Part shown: one piece after another, positions 26,024 to 34,286 of the stretch
How positions within the stretch are numbered: position 1 is the stretch's first letter
Layout: every line of letters begins with the position of its first letter
Assembly: GCA_005777315.1 (NCBI GenBank)
Contig: SXMN01000048.1
Span: 1-34,341, forward strand
DNA length: 34,341 nucleotides
Source of the DNA: Verrucomicrobiales bacterium
GTDB taxonomy: Bacteria; Verrucomicrobiota; Verrucomicrobiia; Limisphaerales; F1-12-MAGs170
Direction of reading: 5' to 3'
Translations under genes and position numbers: made by a program
The notes under the pieces: generated by a model
What the model was told of the DNA's origin: nothing
Database searches by the model: none
What the model saw: the letters and a program-made list of their open reading frames with translations, nothing else

Positions 26024-29000
26024 ATGAAGACGTTTCTCCTCAACTTCACGCGCCGTCATTCCTGCCTTTTCCTGATCACCGCCCTAATTGGCCTGAGCCA
26101 CACACTCAACGCCACAGTCCTGGACGATTTCAATGACAACACCAAGACCGGCTGGACGGATTTCACTTTCATTCCCGGGTTTGGAATCCCGGTGGAATCC
26201 AACGGCCAGCTTCGCTTCGAGCAATCTGTCTCGCCATCCGGCGGTGGAATTTTCTCGGCCAGCCAAAGGACTTCCGAGGCGTATGAGCTCAAGGACGGGC
26301 GTACCATTGAGTTTCGAGTGGATGTGGTGCAGGGCGGAGCGAAGGATTCTTTCGCAATTCTGGCGTTTGTCCCCACAGCCGGCACCGGCGGCCCAGGCTC
26401 GCTTGCCGGCTATGGCCTGGCGAAATCCACCACAGACGTTCTCATCACAAAGGGAATCAGCAAGTATTTCATCGCCGATGCCGGGGCGGCCGCGAATCTG
26501 AAGCAGGACAACATCACACTCGTCCTGCGGCTGACCGCGCAGGGCGGCTCGGTCACCATCAACGCACAGGTGCTGGACAAGGAGAAGGCCGATGCCGTGA
26601 TCTGGGAACGCACAGTGGTGGACACACCCGTCGCAGATGTGATGACCGACGGTTCTGACAGCCCTGCCGGTCCATTCCTCACAAGCGGTTACTTTACTCT
26701 GTATCTGTACCAGGATCTCGACAAAGGAGCCGTCGAAGATCCGTACCTCGCGGTGTACGACAACGCGGAAGTGCTGGTGACAGACCAGTCGGCGCTCGAC
26801 GATTTCAACGACAACACCAAAACCGGCTGGACAGATTTCACATTCATTCCCGGCTTTGGAATCCCAACGGAATCCAACGGCCAGTTCCGTTTCGAACAAG
26901 CGATTTCTCCATCGGGCGCAGGGATCTTTTCGGCCAGCCAGAAGACCAGCCGTCCTTTTGAGTTGAAAAATGGCGAGGAGATCGAGTTTCGCGCCGACGT
27001 GGTGCAGGGTGGCGCCAAGGATTCCTTTGCCATCCTGGCATTCGTTCCCGCGTCGGGCACCGGAGGGCCGGGTTCGCTGGCTGGTTACGGCCTCGCGAAA
27101 TCCACTACCGACGTTCTGATCACAAAAGGCATTAACAAGTATTTCATCGCGGACGCCGGTGAGGCCGCCCATTTGAAACAGGACAACATCACGCTGGTTC
27201 TCCGGCTGAGAGCTCGCAATGGGTCAGTGACCATCCGGGCACAGGTGCTCGACAAGGATCAAAGCAACGCCGTGATCTGGGAACGGGTCGTGGTGGACAC
27301 CCCGTCGGCGGACGTCATGACGAACGGCACGGACAGTCCGGCGGCGCCGTTTATCACGAGCGGCTACTTCACGCTTTACCTTTACCAGGATCTCGACAAG
27401 GGAGCTGTCGAAGATCCCTATCGGGTGGTCTATGACAACACCATCGTAGCGTCCGTTCCCGCACCAGAAAATCTGCCTCCGGTCATCAGCGACCTGCGTC
27501 CTGGCGACACGGCAAATTTTCTCCCGTCCTCGACAAAGCTGGAGTTCAAAGTTTCGGATGACAAAGCAGTTGCGGACGAAAAGATCGCTGTGATCCTGAA
27601 CGGCACCCGCGTTACCAGCGCGAACGGTCTCACCCTGACCGGTGCCGGCAACTCCCGCCAGGCGACTCTCTCACCGCTCGCCGCCAACATCGATTACACC
27701 GCCACGATCGAAGTGACTGACAGCGACGGCGTCGCGGCGGCAAAGACGATTTACTTCGACACCTTTGGATCGCAAACCACCACCACCATCGAAGTTGAAG
27801 ACTACAACTTCAACGGCGGCCAGTTCATCAATGCTCCGTCCGCGCAGACTGAAGGCACCGGACCCGATGCCACCGGCTACGCCAACCAGGCGGGAGTTCA
27901 GGACGTGGACTTCAACGACACCCGGATGACACCACGCTCCCAGGACGCCCCTTGGCGCTCCTTCGATGCCGTGCGCATGGCGAGAAGTGTGGATGGCGAG
28001 CGGCCGAGATTCGCGGCTGCCGGTGGAGCCGCAGCGGGTGTCTTTGACTACGTCGTGGGAGACATCGCTGCCGGTGAATGGCTCAATTACACACGTCAGT
28101 TTGCACCGGCCACGTACGAAATTTATCTCCGCCAATCGATCGTGAACATGCCCTCCGGCGAAAGCGTCCTTGAGCTCGTCACCAGCGCTCCGACACAGCC
28201 AGACCAGTCCACGCGCGTGCTTGGTTCCTTCCTTGGAACTCGCACCGGTTTTGTGTTCCACAACTTCCCGCTCACCGATGGAACCGGCACGAAAAAGACC
28301 ACCGTCCGGTTAAATGGAGAGACAACCCTTCGGTTGCGACAGATCACTCCCGATGACAGCAACAGCGGCAGCGCTCGTTATCAGAATTATCTCATCTTTG
28401 TGCCGGTGGCCGACGCGGGTGTGCAACGTGCGACCGTGACATCCTCGGCGCCCGCCGCGAATTCCACCGCCGAAACAGCAACACCCGTCGTTCAGGTGAC
28501 AATTCAAAATCGGGATACCAGCGTGAATGTGTCGAGCATTGCGCTGAAGTTGAACGGGAGCCTGGTGACTGGCGCATCTATCAAACCAAGCGCCGACGGA
28601 GCGACAGTGGCGTATCCCATCTCGCCATTGCCTGCCTCCGGAGCTCTGAACACGGCTTCTGTCTCCTTCAAAGACAGCGAGAATCAGGAGATCACGAGCG
28701 AGTGGCAGTTCACGGTGTCGTACAATTCGCTCGATGCGACAACGCGCGTTGTCGGCACAGGAAAGACCCGCGGCTTCAACCTCCATGTCGTCCAGGCACC
28801 CCAAGATCTCGGAGCCTTGGAGAACAGCCTGGAGCGGGCGGAAACCCAGCTCGCAATCGGATCCAATATCGCGCGGGCAGTGGATCTCAAGACCACCGCG
28901 GATGTGATCAACTTCAACAAACGCGCCGGCGAGAGCGCCGGCTACATCGGGAACGATGCGCCCGTTCCCGGCATTGATCCTGACGTGACAGGCAATGGCG

Positions 29001-29551
29001 ACGCCGATTTTGCCATGGAGATTTCGACCTACCTTGAGCTGCCGTCCGGCGTGCATCGTTTCGGAGTCGCGACGGACGATGGCTACAAACTGGCATCGGG
29101 CAAAGCACCGTTGAACGCGAGCACCCCTGTCCTTGCCTTCCACAATGGAGGACCTGCCCGGGAAACCTTCGAGTTCGTCGTCACCGAGGCGGGATTGTAT
29201 CCCTTCCGGATGGTCTGGTACGAACGGGGCGGAGCAGCTTTCGCGGACTGGATTTCCGTCGATCTCGCCAACCCGGACAACCGGACACTGATCAACGATG
29301 CCTCCGCGCCAGGCGCGATCAAGGCATGGCGGGAAGTGAACATCTCGGCACCTTCCGTCGCGGTCCAATCTGCGGATGCCATCACCGGACCTTTCGCCGC
29401 GGATACATCAGCCGTCATTGACACGTCCGCAAGATCTGTGACGTTGCCTTTGACTCCGGGCAATCGCTTCTACCGCCTGCACGCCGGTTCGGCGCTGAAA
29501 ATCAAGACCTCCAAAATACAGGGTGCTTCGCTGGTCCTGACATGGGAGTAG
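26024..29551 (+). CDS. Large secreted multi-domain protein with duplicated domain, CBM6-like and PA14-like parts
   Basis: Start at ATG 26024, giving a signal peptide (hydrophobic CLFLITALIGLS, ending near LNA). The mature protein opens with two ~218-residue copies of a domain beginning LDDFNDNTKTGWTDFTF (residues 33-250 and 258-475), probably jellyroll sugar- or matrix-binding units. Then come an Ig-like segment (~485-580), a carbohydrate-binding segment of CBM6 style (~588-797; IEVEDYNF and GEWLNYT), another Ig-like stretch (~800-900) and a PA14-like region (~960-1085; FGVATDDGYKL ... YPFRMVWYERGG). A C-terminal tail with RFYRL resembles the sorting tail of Pedosphaera-type exported proteins. 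No catalytic domain is visible. It is divergent from the giant sulfatase and may help it hold or bind polysaccharide. Confidence 0.75.
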   Translation: MKTFLLNFTRRHSCLFLITALIGLSHTLNATVLDDFNDNTKTGWTDFTFIPGFGIPVESNGQLRFEQSVSPSGGGIFSASQRTSEAYELKDGRTIEFRVDVVQGGAKDSFAILAFVPTAGTGGPGSLAGYGLAKSTTDVLITKGISKYFIADAGAAANLKQDNITLVLRLTAQGGSVTINAQVLDKEKADAVIWERTVVDTPVADVMTDGSDSPAGPFLTSGYFTLYLYQDLDKGAVEDPYLAVYDNAEVLVTDQSALDDFNDNTKTGWTDFTFIPGFGIPTESNGQFRFEQAISPSGAGIFSASQKTSRPFELKNGEEIEFRADVVQGGAKDSFAILAFVPASGTGGPGSLAGYGLAKSTTDVLITKGINKYFIADAGEAAHLKQDNITLVLRLRARNGSVTIRAQVLDKDQSNAVIWERVVVDTPSADVMTNGTDSPAAPFITSGYFTLYLYQDLDKGAVEDPYRVVYDNTIVASVPAPENLPPVISDLRPGDTANFLPSSTKLEFKVSDDKAVADEKIAVILNGTRVTSANGLTLTGAGNSRQATLSPLAANIDYTATIEVTDSDGVAAAKTIYFDTFGSQTTTTIEVEDYNFNGGQFINAPSAQTEGTGPDATGYANQAGVQDVDFNDTRMTPRSQDAPWRSFDAVRMARSVDGERPRFAAAGGAAAGVFDYVVGDIAAGEWLNYTRQFAPATYEIYLRQSIVNMPSGESVLELVTSAPTQPDQSTRVLGSFLGTRTGFVFHNFPLTDGTGTKKTTVRLNGETTLRLRQITPDDSNSGSARYQNYLIFVPVADAGVQRATVTSSAPAANSTAETATPVVQVTIQNRDTSVNVSSIALKLNGSLVTGASIKPSADGATVAYPISPLPASGALNTASVSFKDSENQEITSEWQFTVSYNSLDATTRVVGTGKTRGFNLHVVQAPQDLGALENSLERAETQLAIGSNIARAVDLKTTADVINFNKRAGESAGYIGNDAPVPGIDPDVTGNGDADFAMEISTYLELPSGVHRFGVATDDGYKLASGKAPLNASTPVLAFHNGGPARETFEFVVTEAGLYPFRMVWYERGGAAFADWISVDLANPDNRTLINDASAPGAIKAWREVNISAPSVAVQSADAITGPFAADTSAVIDTSARSVTLPLTPGNRFYRLHAGSALKIKTSKIQGASLVLTWE
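26120..27448 (+). repeat. Internal tandem duplication within the secreted protein gene
   Basis: Two copies of ~655 bp with a 675-bp period begin at 26120 and 26795. The first 90 bases of each encode nearly the same residues, while the DNA differs mostly at third codon positions (for example aat/aac, aag/aaa, acg/aca). This is an old duplication held under selection for the protein. Confidence 0.85.
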
Positions 29552-29902
29552 ATCCAGCGGAATCCTGAATCCAGACACTGCTGCACCGAAACAGGACGTT
29601 TTGCTGAACAAGTCTTGGAAAGCTTCCGAGATTTGTGGCGAAATATGTGCGTTCGGTTCAGGCGTCTTCTGCTCACTTGTCTGAGCCGTAAACCCGTAAA
29701 CTCTCTCACTGGAAGGGAGACCTGCGTTCTGGCCCACTGATTTCCACGCTTGAGCAGGTGGTCGGGCAGTAATTGCGTCAGGATGCGAACCTGATTGCAG
29801 CCTGCCGGGTTGAACACAGCCTGCCTCGAACCCCACAATCTCAACCACAACGGCATCGCCCCTGCTAAACCAACAGCGCTCCTCAGCAGCGATAGAGTTT
29901 AG
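29552..29902. other. 351-bp intergenic region, no gene recognised
   Basis: Only short chance ORFs were found on either strand. There is a possible hairpin of CT-rich and GGGAGA sequence near 29705, and a possible sigma-54 site close to the downstream pilin start. No riboswitch, tRNA or small RNA motif was recognised. Confidence 0.4.
29850..29865 (+). promoter_or_regulatory. Possible sigma-54 promoter of the pilin operon
   Basis: GGCA at 29851-29854 and TGCT at 29862-29865 keep the 12-base GG-to-GC spacing typical of -24/-12 promoters. The likely start near 29876 gives a 27-base leader to the ATG at 29903. Sigma-54 control of pilin genes is well known in other bacteria, which adds some weight. 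The match is imperfect (one -12 T is C). Confidence 0.3.
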
Positions 29903-30364
29903 ATGAAAATTGATTGTCGTTACACAGGTTCCGAAAGGAATGCCGGATTCTCGTTAATGGAGACCATGATCGCGGTCTGCATCGCCGGACTCATGTTTCT
30001 CACGCTTTACGCGGGCTTCTCGTCCGGTTTCGCGATACTCCAATTGTCCCGGGAAAACCTTCGCGGAACCCAGATTCTTCAGGAGAAACTCGAAACCATC
30101 CGCCTCTACAGTTGGGATCAGTTGACGAACTCATCCTTCATTCCCGGCACGTTCGTCGAGAACTTCTATCCAGCGGGCCAGACCAATGTTGGCATTTCCT
30201 ACACTGGCAGCGTCACGATCGCTTCCGCCCCAATTTCGGAAACTTACAGCAACGATTTGAGGCTGGTCACCGTGGAACTGCAATGGACTTCGGCCAAGGT
30301 CTTGCGAAGGCGTGACATGACAACTTTTGTTTCGCGATATGGTTTGCAGAATTACATCTACTAA
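29903..30364 (+). CDS. Pilin-like protein, PilV/GspI type
   Basis: A 153-residue protein with a textbook prepilin N-terminus: a polar leader to G15, cleavage before F16, then FSLMETMIAVCIAGLMFLTLYAGF, including Glu at mature position 5 (E20). The hydrophobic helix forms the pilus-core spine. The rest is a small head with LQEKLETIRLYSW and several polar strands, fitting a minor pilin of the PilV/GspI sort. It is first in a three-gene set; the next gene overlaps its end. No prepilin peptidase, PilB/PilT ATPase or PilQ is in the window, so the machine that assembles it must lie elsewhere. It could be type II secretion or type IV pili. Confidence 0.85.
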   Translation: MKIDCRYTGSERNAGFSLMETMIAVCIAGLMFLTLYAGFSSGFAILQLSRENLRGTQILQEKLETIRLYSWDQLTNSSFIPGTFVENFYPAGQTNVGISYTGSVTIASAPISETYSNDLRLVTVELQWTSAKVLRRRDMTTFVSRYGLQNYIY

Positions 30365-30890
30365 ATCCGCGCGGCAACGGGGCATGTCGCTGATGGAGTT
30401 GATGATCTCAACGGCCATCGGCTCCATCATCGCGGCGGTTGTCATGGTCCTGATGCTCTACAGCGGCCGCAGTTTCGCCGCCATGGCAAACTACGTCAGC
30501 CTTGATCGCTCCAGCCGCAACGCGCTGGACATCATGTCCAAGCAAATCCGCCAGACGAACAAACTCACGGCGAGCACGGCAACCAGCCTGACGTTTGAAG
30601 ACTCCGACGGCGGCGTGCTCGTGTTCAATTATGACGCAAACGCCCGGACACTCACACGCACCAAGAATGGCGTGGCGGATGCCAAAGCGCTCCTGACCGA
30701 ATGCGATGAGCTGACGTTTTCGATCTTTCAAAGGAATCCAATCGGCGGAACTTACAACGTGTACCCCACGGCAACCTCCACGACCTGTAAACTGGTTCAA
30801 ATGAGCTGGACCTGTTCGCGAAAGATATTTGGGATCAAGAAGAATACGGAGAGCGTTCAATCGGCCAAAATAGTCATCCGAAAACAGTAA
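30339..30890 (+). CDS. Pilin-like protein, PilW/GspJ type
   Basis: Start taken at ATG 30339, which overlaps the previous gene by 26 bases (a TTG at 30327 is also in frame). The leader ends in RQRG15 and is cut before M16; MSLMELMISTAIGSIIAAVVMVLML gives the N-terminal helix with E20 at mature position 5. Downstream, SRNALDIMSKQIRQTNKLT and repeated strand-like segments match the PilW/GspJ group of minor pseudopilins. These sit near the tip of the pseudopilus and prime assembly. Overlap with the first gene and two-base spacing to the third show an operon. Confidence 0.82.
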   Translation: MVCRITSTKSARQRGMSLMELMISTAIGSIIAAVVMVLMLYSGRSFAAMANYVSLDRSSRNALDIMSKQIRQTNKLTASTATSLTFEDSDGGVLVFNYDANARTLTRTKNGVADAKALLTECDELTFSIFQRNPIGGTYNVYPTATSTTCKLVQMSWTCSRKIFGIKKNTESVQSAKIVIRKQ

Positions 30891-30891
30891 C

Positions 30892-32235
30892 ATGAAAATC
30901 ACCATAAATTCGCGTGGCAACGCCGGCGGTGCTCTGTGGATCGCCCTGATCACCTGCTCGGTCATCGGAGTGGTGCTGACCAGTTATCTCACGTTGATCA
31001 GGGCGCAAAACATCACAACGATGCGGGCCCAGGCTTGGAACGACGCAATGCCGGTGGCAGAAGCAGGCATCGAGGAGGCGCTGACTCACATCAACACGAA
31101 TGGATCAACAAATTGGGCAGCCAATGGCTGGACCCTCTCGGGCAGCGTCTATACAAAGACCCGTGATTTCACAAATTACACCTGGACGACCACGATCTCC
31201 GCGACCGATCCACCGACAATCATCTCCACTGGCCGGGTGGCGACGGTAGTCAACGGGATGTTCCTGGCAGCCGCCAATATCGGAGGCATCAACACAACGA
31301 ATTCGACGTTTCGTGTAGTTCGAGTCCAGACGACCAGGGATGGTTTGTTCACCAAAGCCATGGTGGCGAAGAACACGATCGACATGAATGGGAACAACAT
31401 CAAGACGGACAGTTTCGACTCTTCCAATCCGCTCTACAGCACCAACGGCATGTATGATCCCAACCCGAACAAAGTCCTCGACAACGGCGATATTGCGACA
31501 AATTCAGGAATCATTAACTCCATCTCGGTGGGCAATGCCGATATTTGGGGTCATGCTTCCACAGGTCCTGGCGGATCGCTCTCCATTGGCTCCAACGGCG
31601 CAGTTGGGAGCAAAGCCTGGGTTACGGGTGGCAATTCGGGTGTCCAACCTGGCTGGTTCAAAGACGACATGAACGTGTCCTTTCCAGACGTGGTTCAACC
31701 CTTCACCAGCGGGTTCACACCTGGCTCGGGTTCTGTCACCGGCACGAACTACACATATCTCCTGACGAACGGAAATTACCTCATGAGCAGCATGAGCATG
31801 TCCGGACAAAACAAAATGTATGTGTCTGGTGATGCTGTTCTGGTAATCACGGGCAATATGTCTATGAGCGGACAGTCCAAGATCATTCTTGCAACAAATG
31901 CCAGTCTCAAGATTTACGTTAAAGGTGCCTCGGCATCCCTGGGTGGCAACGGAGTCGCCAACAACACTGGTAAGGCCGAAAAATTCGCCTTTTTGGGTTT
32001 GCCCACAAACACCTCGCTTTCACTGGGAGGTAATGCCGCCTTCAACGGAGTCATCTACGCTCCCAGCGCAGATTTCACCTTGGGTGGGGGCGGCAACAAC
32101 ACCCTCGATTTTGTGGGTTCCAGCGTGACCAAGACAGTCAAGATGAACGGCCACTTCAACTTCCACTACGACGAGAATTTGAAGAAGAGCCAATGGGGTC
32201 GCGGTTATGTCGTGAGTGGCTGGGATGAGATCTGA
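30892..32235 (+). CDS. PilX/GspK-like pilin fused to bactofilin-like repeat domain
   Basis: Starts one base after the stop of the previous gene. The N-terminus (RGNAGGALWIALITCSVIGVVLTSYLTLI) is a PilX/GspK-like hydrophobic helix without the Glu at position 5, which is typical of the tip-most pseudopilin. A helical AEAGIEEAL segment follows, then about 250 residues of short glycine/serine strands (GNYLMSSMSMSGQNKMYVSGDAVLVITGNMSMSGQSKIIL and similar). These look like a bactofilin-style or DUF7305 beta-helix, and end in FNFHYDENLKKSQW. The repetitive half could be an adhesive or polymer-forming surface patch. With its two partners it probably forms a specialised pilus or secretion tip. Confidence 0.72.
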   Translation: MKITINSRGNAGGALWIALITCSVIGVVLTSYLTLIRAQNITTMRAQAWNDAMPVAEAGIEEALTHINTNGSTNWAANGWTLSGSVYTKTRDFTNYTWTTTISATDPPTIISTGRVATVVNGMFLAAANIGGINTTNSTFRVVRVQTTRDGLFTKAMVAKNTIDMNGNNIKTDSFDSSNPLYSTNGMYDPNPNKVLDNGDIATNSGIINSISVGNADIWGHASTGPGGSLSIGSNGAVGSKAWVTGGNSGVQPGWFKDDMNVSFPDVVQPFTSGFTPGSGSVTGTNYTYLLTNGNYLMSSMSMSGQNKMYVSGDAVLVITGNMSMSGQSKIILATNASLKIYVKGASASLGGNGVANNTGKAEKFAFLGLPTNTSLSLGGNAAFNGVIYAPSADFTLGGGGNNTLDFVGSSVTKTVKMNGHFNFHYDENLKKSQWGRGYVVSGWDEI

Positions 32236-32360
32236 TTCAGGTCCAGCATCGAGTGGACTCAGGCGGAGCGATGCTCCCTGCCCCATCAAAACTCATGATG
32301 TGGCGCTGGCTTCCAAACTTTCCCTCGACCTGAATACTTCCCTGTCGTTTCATCGCTTTC

Positions 32361-33032
32361 ATGCGATCGAAGCAAGAAATCATTCAGGCATTGATTGAAC
32401 CCGGGGTTATCGCCGTGGTCAGGGCTCAATCACAGGAACAAGTGCTGCCTTTGAGCCGCGCACTTGTGGCCGGCGGGATCATCGCCGTCGAAGTGACCAT
32501 GACCACGCCTCAAGCCATTGAAGCCATTGCCGAAACCAAACACGCCCTGGGAGATTCCGCGCTCGTCGGCGTAGGCACGATTCTCGATGCCGCCACCTGC
32601 GAACGCACCGTTGCTGCCGGCGCTGAATTCGTCGTCAGCCCGATAACCCGCGCGGAGATCGTCCACGCCGCCCATGCCGCCGACCGACCGGTCATGCTTG
32701 GAGCTTACACACCCACCGAGGCCCAGACAGCGTTCGAGCTGGGCGCGGATTTCATCAAGCTTTTTCCCGCTGATGGACTCGGACCGGCGTACGTCAAAGC
32801 GTTGAGAGCTCCCCTGCCCCACTTGAAAATCGTGCCGACGGGTGGCGTGGACTTGAAAACGGCGGGAGAGTTCATCAAGGCAGGGTGCGTGGCAGTCGGT
32901 GCCGGTTCATCCTTGCTGTCCGCTCAAATTCTGCGAGACGGGAACTGGCCGGAGTTGACGAGACTTGCCTCCGATTTCGTCGCGGCAGTTCGCACGGCAC
33001 GCAAGGAATTGCAGATCGTGGGAGGAAAGTAA
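32361..33032 (+). CDS. eda: KDPG/KHG aldolase
   Basis: A complete 223-residue class I aldolase of the Entner-Doudoroff type, 2-keto-3-deoxy-6-phosphogluconate / 4-hydroxy-2-oxoglutarate aldolase. Motifs are in the expected order: PGVIAVVRA, GGIIAVEVTMTTP (E44), GVGT, Schiff-base K133 in DFIKLFPAD, PTGGV and GAGSSLL. It splits KDPG to pyruvate and glyceraldehyde 3-phosphate. It sits alone, with no 6-phosphogluconate dehydratase or KDG kinase in the window, so it may serve uronate breakdown or amino-acid metabolism. The start ATG at 32361 keeps the full N-terminal helix. Confidence 0.93.
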   Translation: MRSKQEIIQALIEPGVIAVVRAQSQEQVLPLSRALVAGGIIAVEVTMTTPQAIEAIAETKHALGDSALVGVGTILDAATCERTVAAGAEFVVSPITRAEIVHAAHAADRPVMLGAYTPTEAQTAFELGADFIKLFPADGLGPAYVKALRAPLPHLKIVPTGGVDLKTAGEFIKAGCVAVGAGSSLLSAQILRDGNWPELTRLASDFVAAVRTARKELQIVGGK

Positions 33033-33060
33033 CCGCGGGAAACGCCCCCGGCGTCAGTCT

Positions 33061-33235
33061 TACTGAGGAGACCGTGGGATTGGCTACGAATGATGGCGAG
33101 CGCCACAGATGCAGATGCAGATGCGAGGCGCGAACGCGGAGGATGCCCGCAGCGGCCTCTGACCAAGCGAGCAACGAAGCAGATCCGTCTGTGCCGCCGT
33201 CAAGATTTGTAGCCTATCCCACGGTCTCCTCAGTA
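33061..33235. repeat. 175-bp palindromic element with 31-bp inverted arms
   Basis: The first 31 bases (33061-33091) and the reverse complement of the last 31 (33205-33235) agree at 29 positions; mismatches are at the 21st and 28th bases. The weaker inner part also pairs in places (CACAGA on one side, TCTGTG on the other) and holds three copies of AGATGC at ~33107-33124. The whole stretch could fold as one long imperfect hairpin. It lies between the ends of the convergent aldolase and CheW genes and contains no ORF. It may be a MITE-like repeat or a bidirectional terminator. No second copy was seen in the window. Confidence 0.75.
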
Positions 33236-33338
33236 TCACGACAAAGCGCCCCGGTGGGCACGTCCATGTGAACGATAGTGAGTCGGCTGCCGGAGGTAAT
33301 TGTCCCCGGCTCCAACCTTGCGGCTTTTGGCAGGTTCT

Positions 33339-33857
33339 TTAGTTCCGCGTGACTGCCTGCTGCACGGATTGAATGGTGTCGGCGGAAATCACGCGGTCGA
33401 TATCCAGCAGTGTTTTCACCGAGCCACGGATCTTGGCCATCCCAAGGATGTAATTCGTATCGAGCATTGCGCCGAAGTCGGGCGCGTCCTCGACATCTGC
33501 GTGCGTGATATTGATCACCTCCTCGACTCCATCCACGATCACTCCCATCTGCGTCTTGACACCAGACGGCAACGCGACCTGAACCACGACGATGCATGTC
33601 CTCGCGGTGGTATCAGCGCTGGCCAGGGCGAATTTCAGGCGTAAATCCACAATTGGAATGATCTTGCCTCGAAGATTGATGACGCCTTTCACGTAGGTCG
33701 GCATTTGCGGGACCGCGGTGAAATCCACCAGACGGATGATCTCGCGGACTCTCAACACTTCGATCCCATAGGACTCGTGCCCCAGGACAAAAGTAAGGTA
33801 CTTGCCTCCCAGGCCCCTTTGAGCGCTGGCGTTAGTTGGAACTGCTTCTGTAATCAT
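33339..33857 (-). CDS. cheW: CheW chemotaxis coupling protein
   Basis: A 172-residue CheW domain: KYLTFVLGHESYGIEVLRVREIIR, VPQMPTYVKGVINLRGKIIPIVDLRLKF, TCIVVVQV, MGVIVDGVEEVI and the closing YILGMAKIRGSVKTLLDIDRV. CheW links chemoreceptors to the CheA kinase. No CheA, receptor or CheY gene is in the window. A short N-terminal tail (MITEAVPTNASAQRG) precedes the domain. It ends facing the palindromic element. Its upstream 429 bp hold no recognised gene. Confidence 0.93.
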   Translation of the reverse strand: MITEAVPTNASAQRGLGGKYLTFVLGHESYGIEVLRVREIIRLVDFTAVPQMPTYVKGVINLRGKIIPIVDLRLKFALASADTTARTCIVVVQVALPSGVKTQMGVIVDGVEEVINITHADVEDAPDFGAMLDTNYILGMAKIRGSVKTLLDIDRVISADTIQSVQQAVTRN

Positions 33858-34286
33858 AATCTCTCACCGAGCCGGATTTATCCGAACATCAGACCAATCC
33901 ACATGCGACGGTCTGCATTATTAGGACTCCTATCGGTAAACCAGCTCACTGGCTTGAGGGTCCGTGCAAAAAAATTCGGGCGTTGGCTGGAGTGCTGCCA
34001 GCCTCCAAATCCGGAGCCTCTTCAATTTACGCATGCACCGTTAAGCCAGCGCCTTTGAATGCCGATATTCGACCGGTGGCTACAGGGCCATCCGGATGCA
34101 CATGAGAACGATGATAAAGAACAAATCCTCCCGTAATAGGGCCGCGGAAAAGTTACCGCGGAGCATAGCGGCACTTCACCAGCCTTGATCTGATTCGATT
34201 ACCCATGAGGCTCTTTCAAAACTCGGATTTGTTGAGAGATTTCAATTGATCATGTGAAGTGGCACGAGTCGCGCTGATTTTTGGAC
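33858..34286. other. 429-bp intergenic region upstream of cheW, no gene recognised
   Basis: Only small chance ORFs on both strands. Two hairpins stand out: GGCTGG...CCAGCC (33985-34003) and CCGCGG...CCGCGG with an eight-base loop (34142-34161). Neither has a T-tract at a convincing distance. From about 34205 the sequence leading to the 34287 ATG may be the end of an insertion sequence. Confidence 0.4.

Noticed and set aside
29552-29902. Possible riboswitch or small RNA before the pilin operon
   Set aside because: No consensus such as the c-di-GMP or cobalamin motif could be found by eye; only a weak hairpin is present.
33107-33124. AGATGC triple repeat as a CRISPR or slipped-strand locus
   Set aside because: Only three copies inside the palindromic element and not in a coding region.
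34142-34161. CCGCGG hairpin as a terminator
   Set aside because: CCGCGG is itself palindromic and no T-tract follows on either strand.
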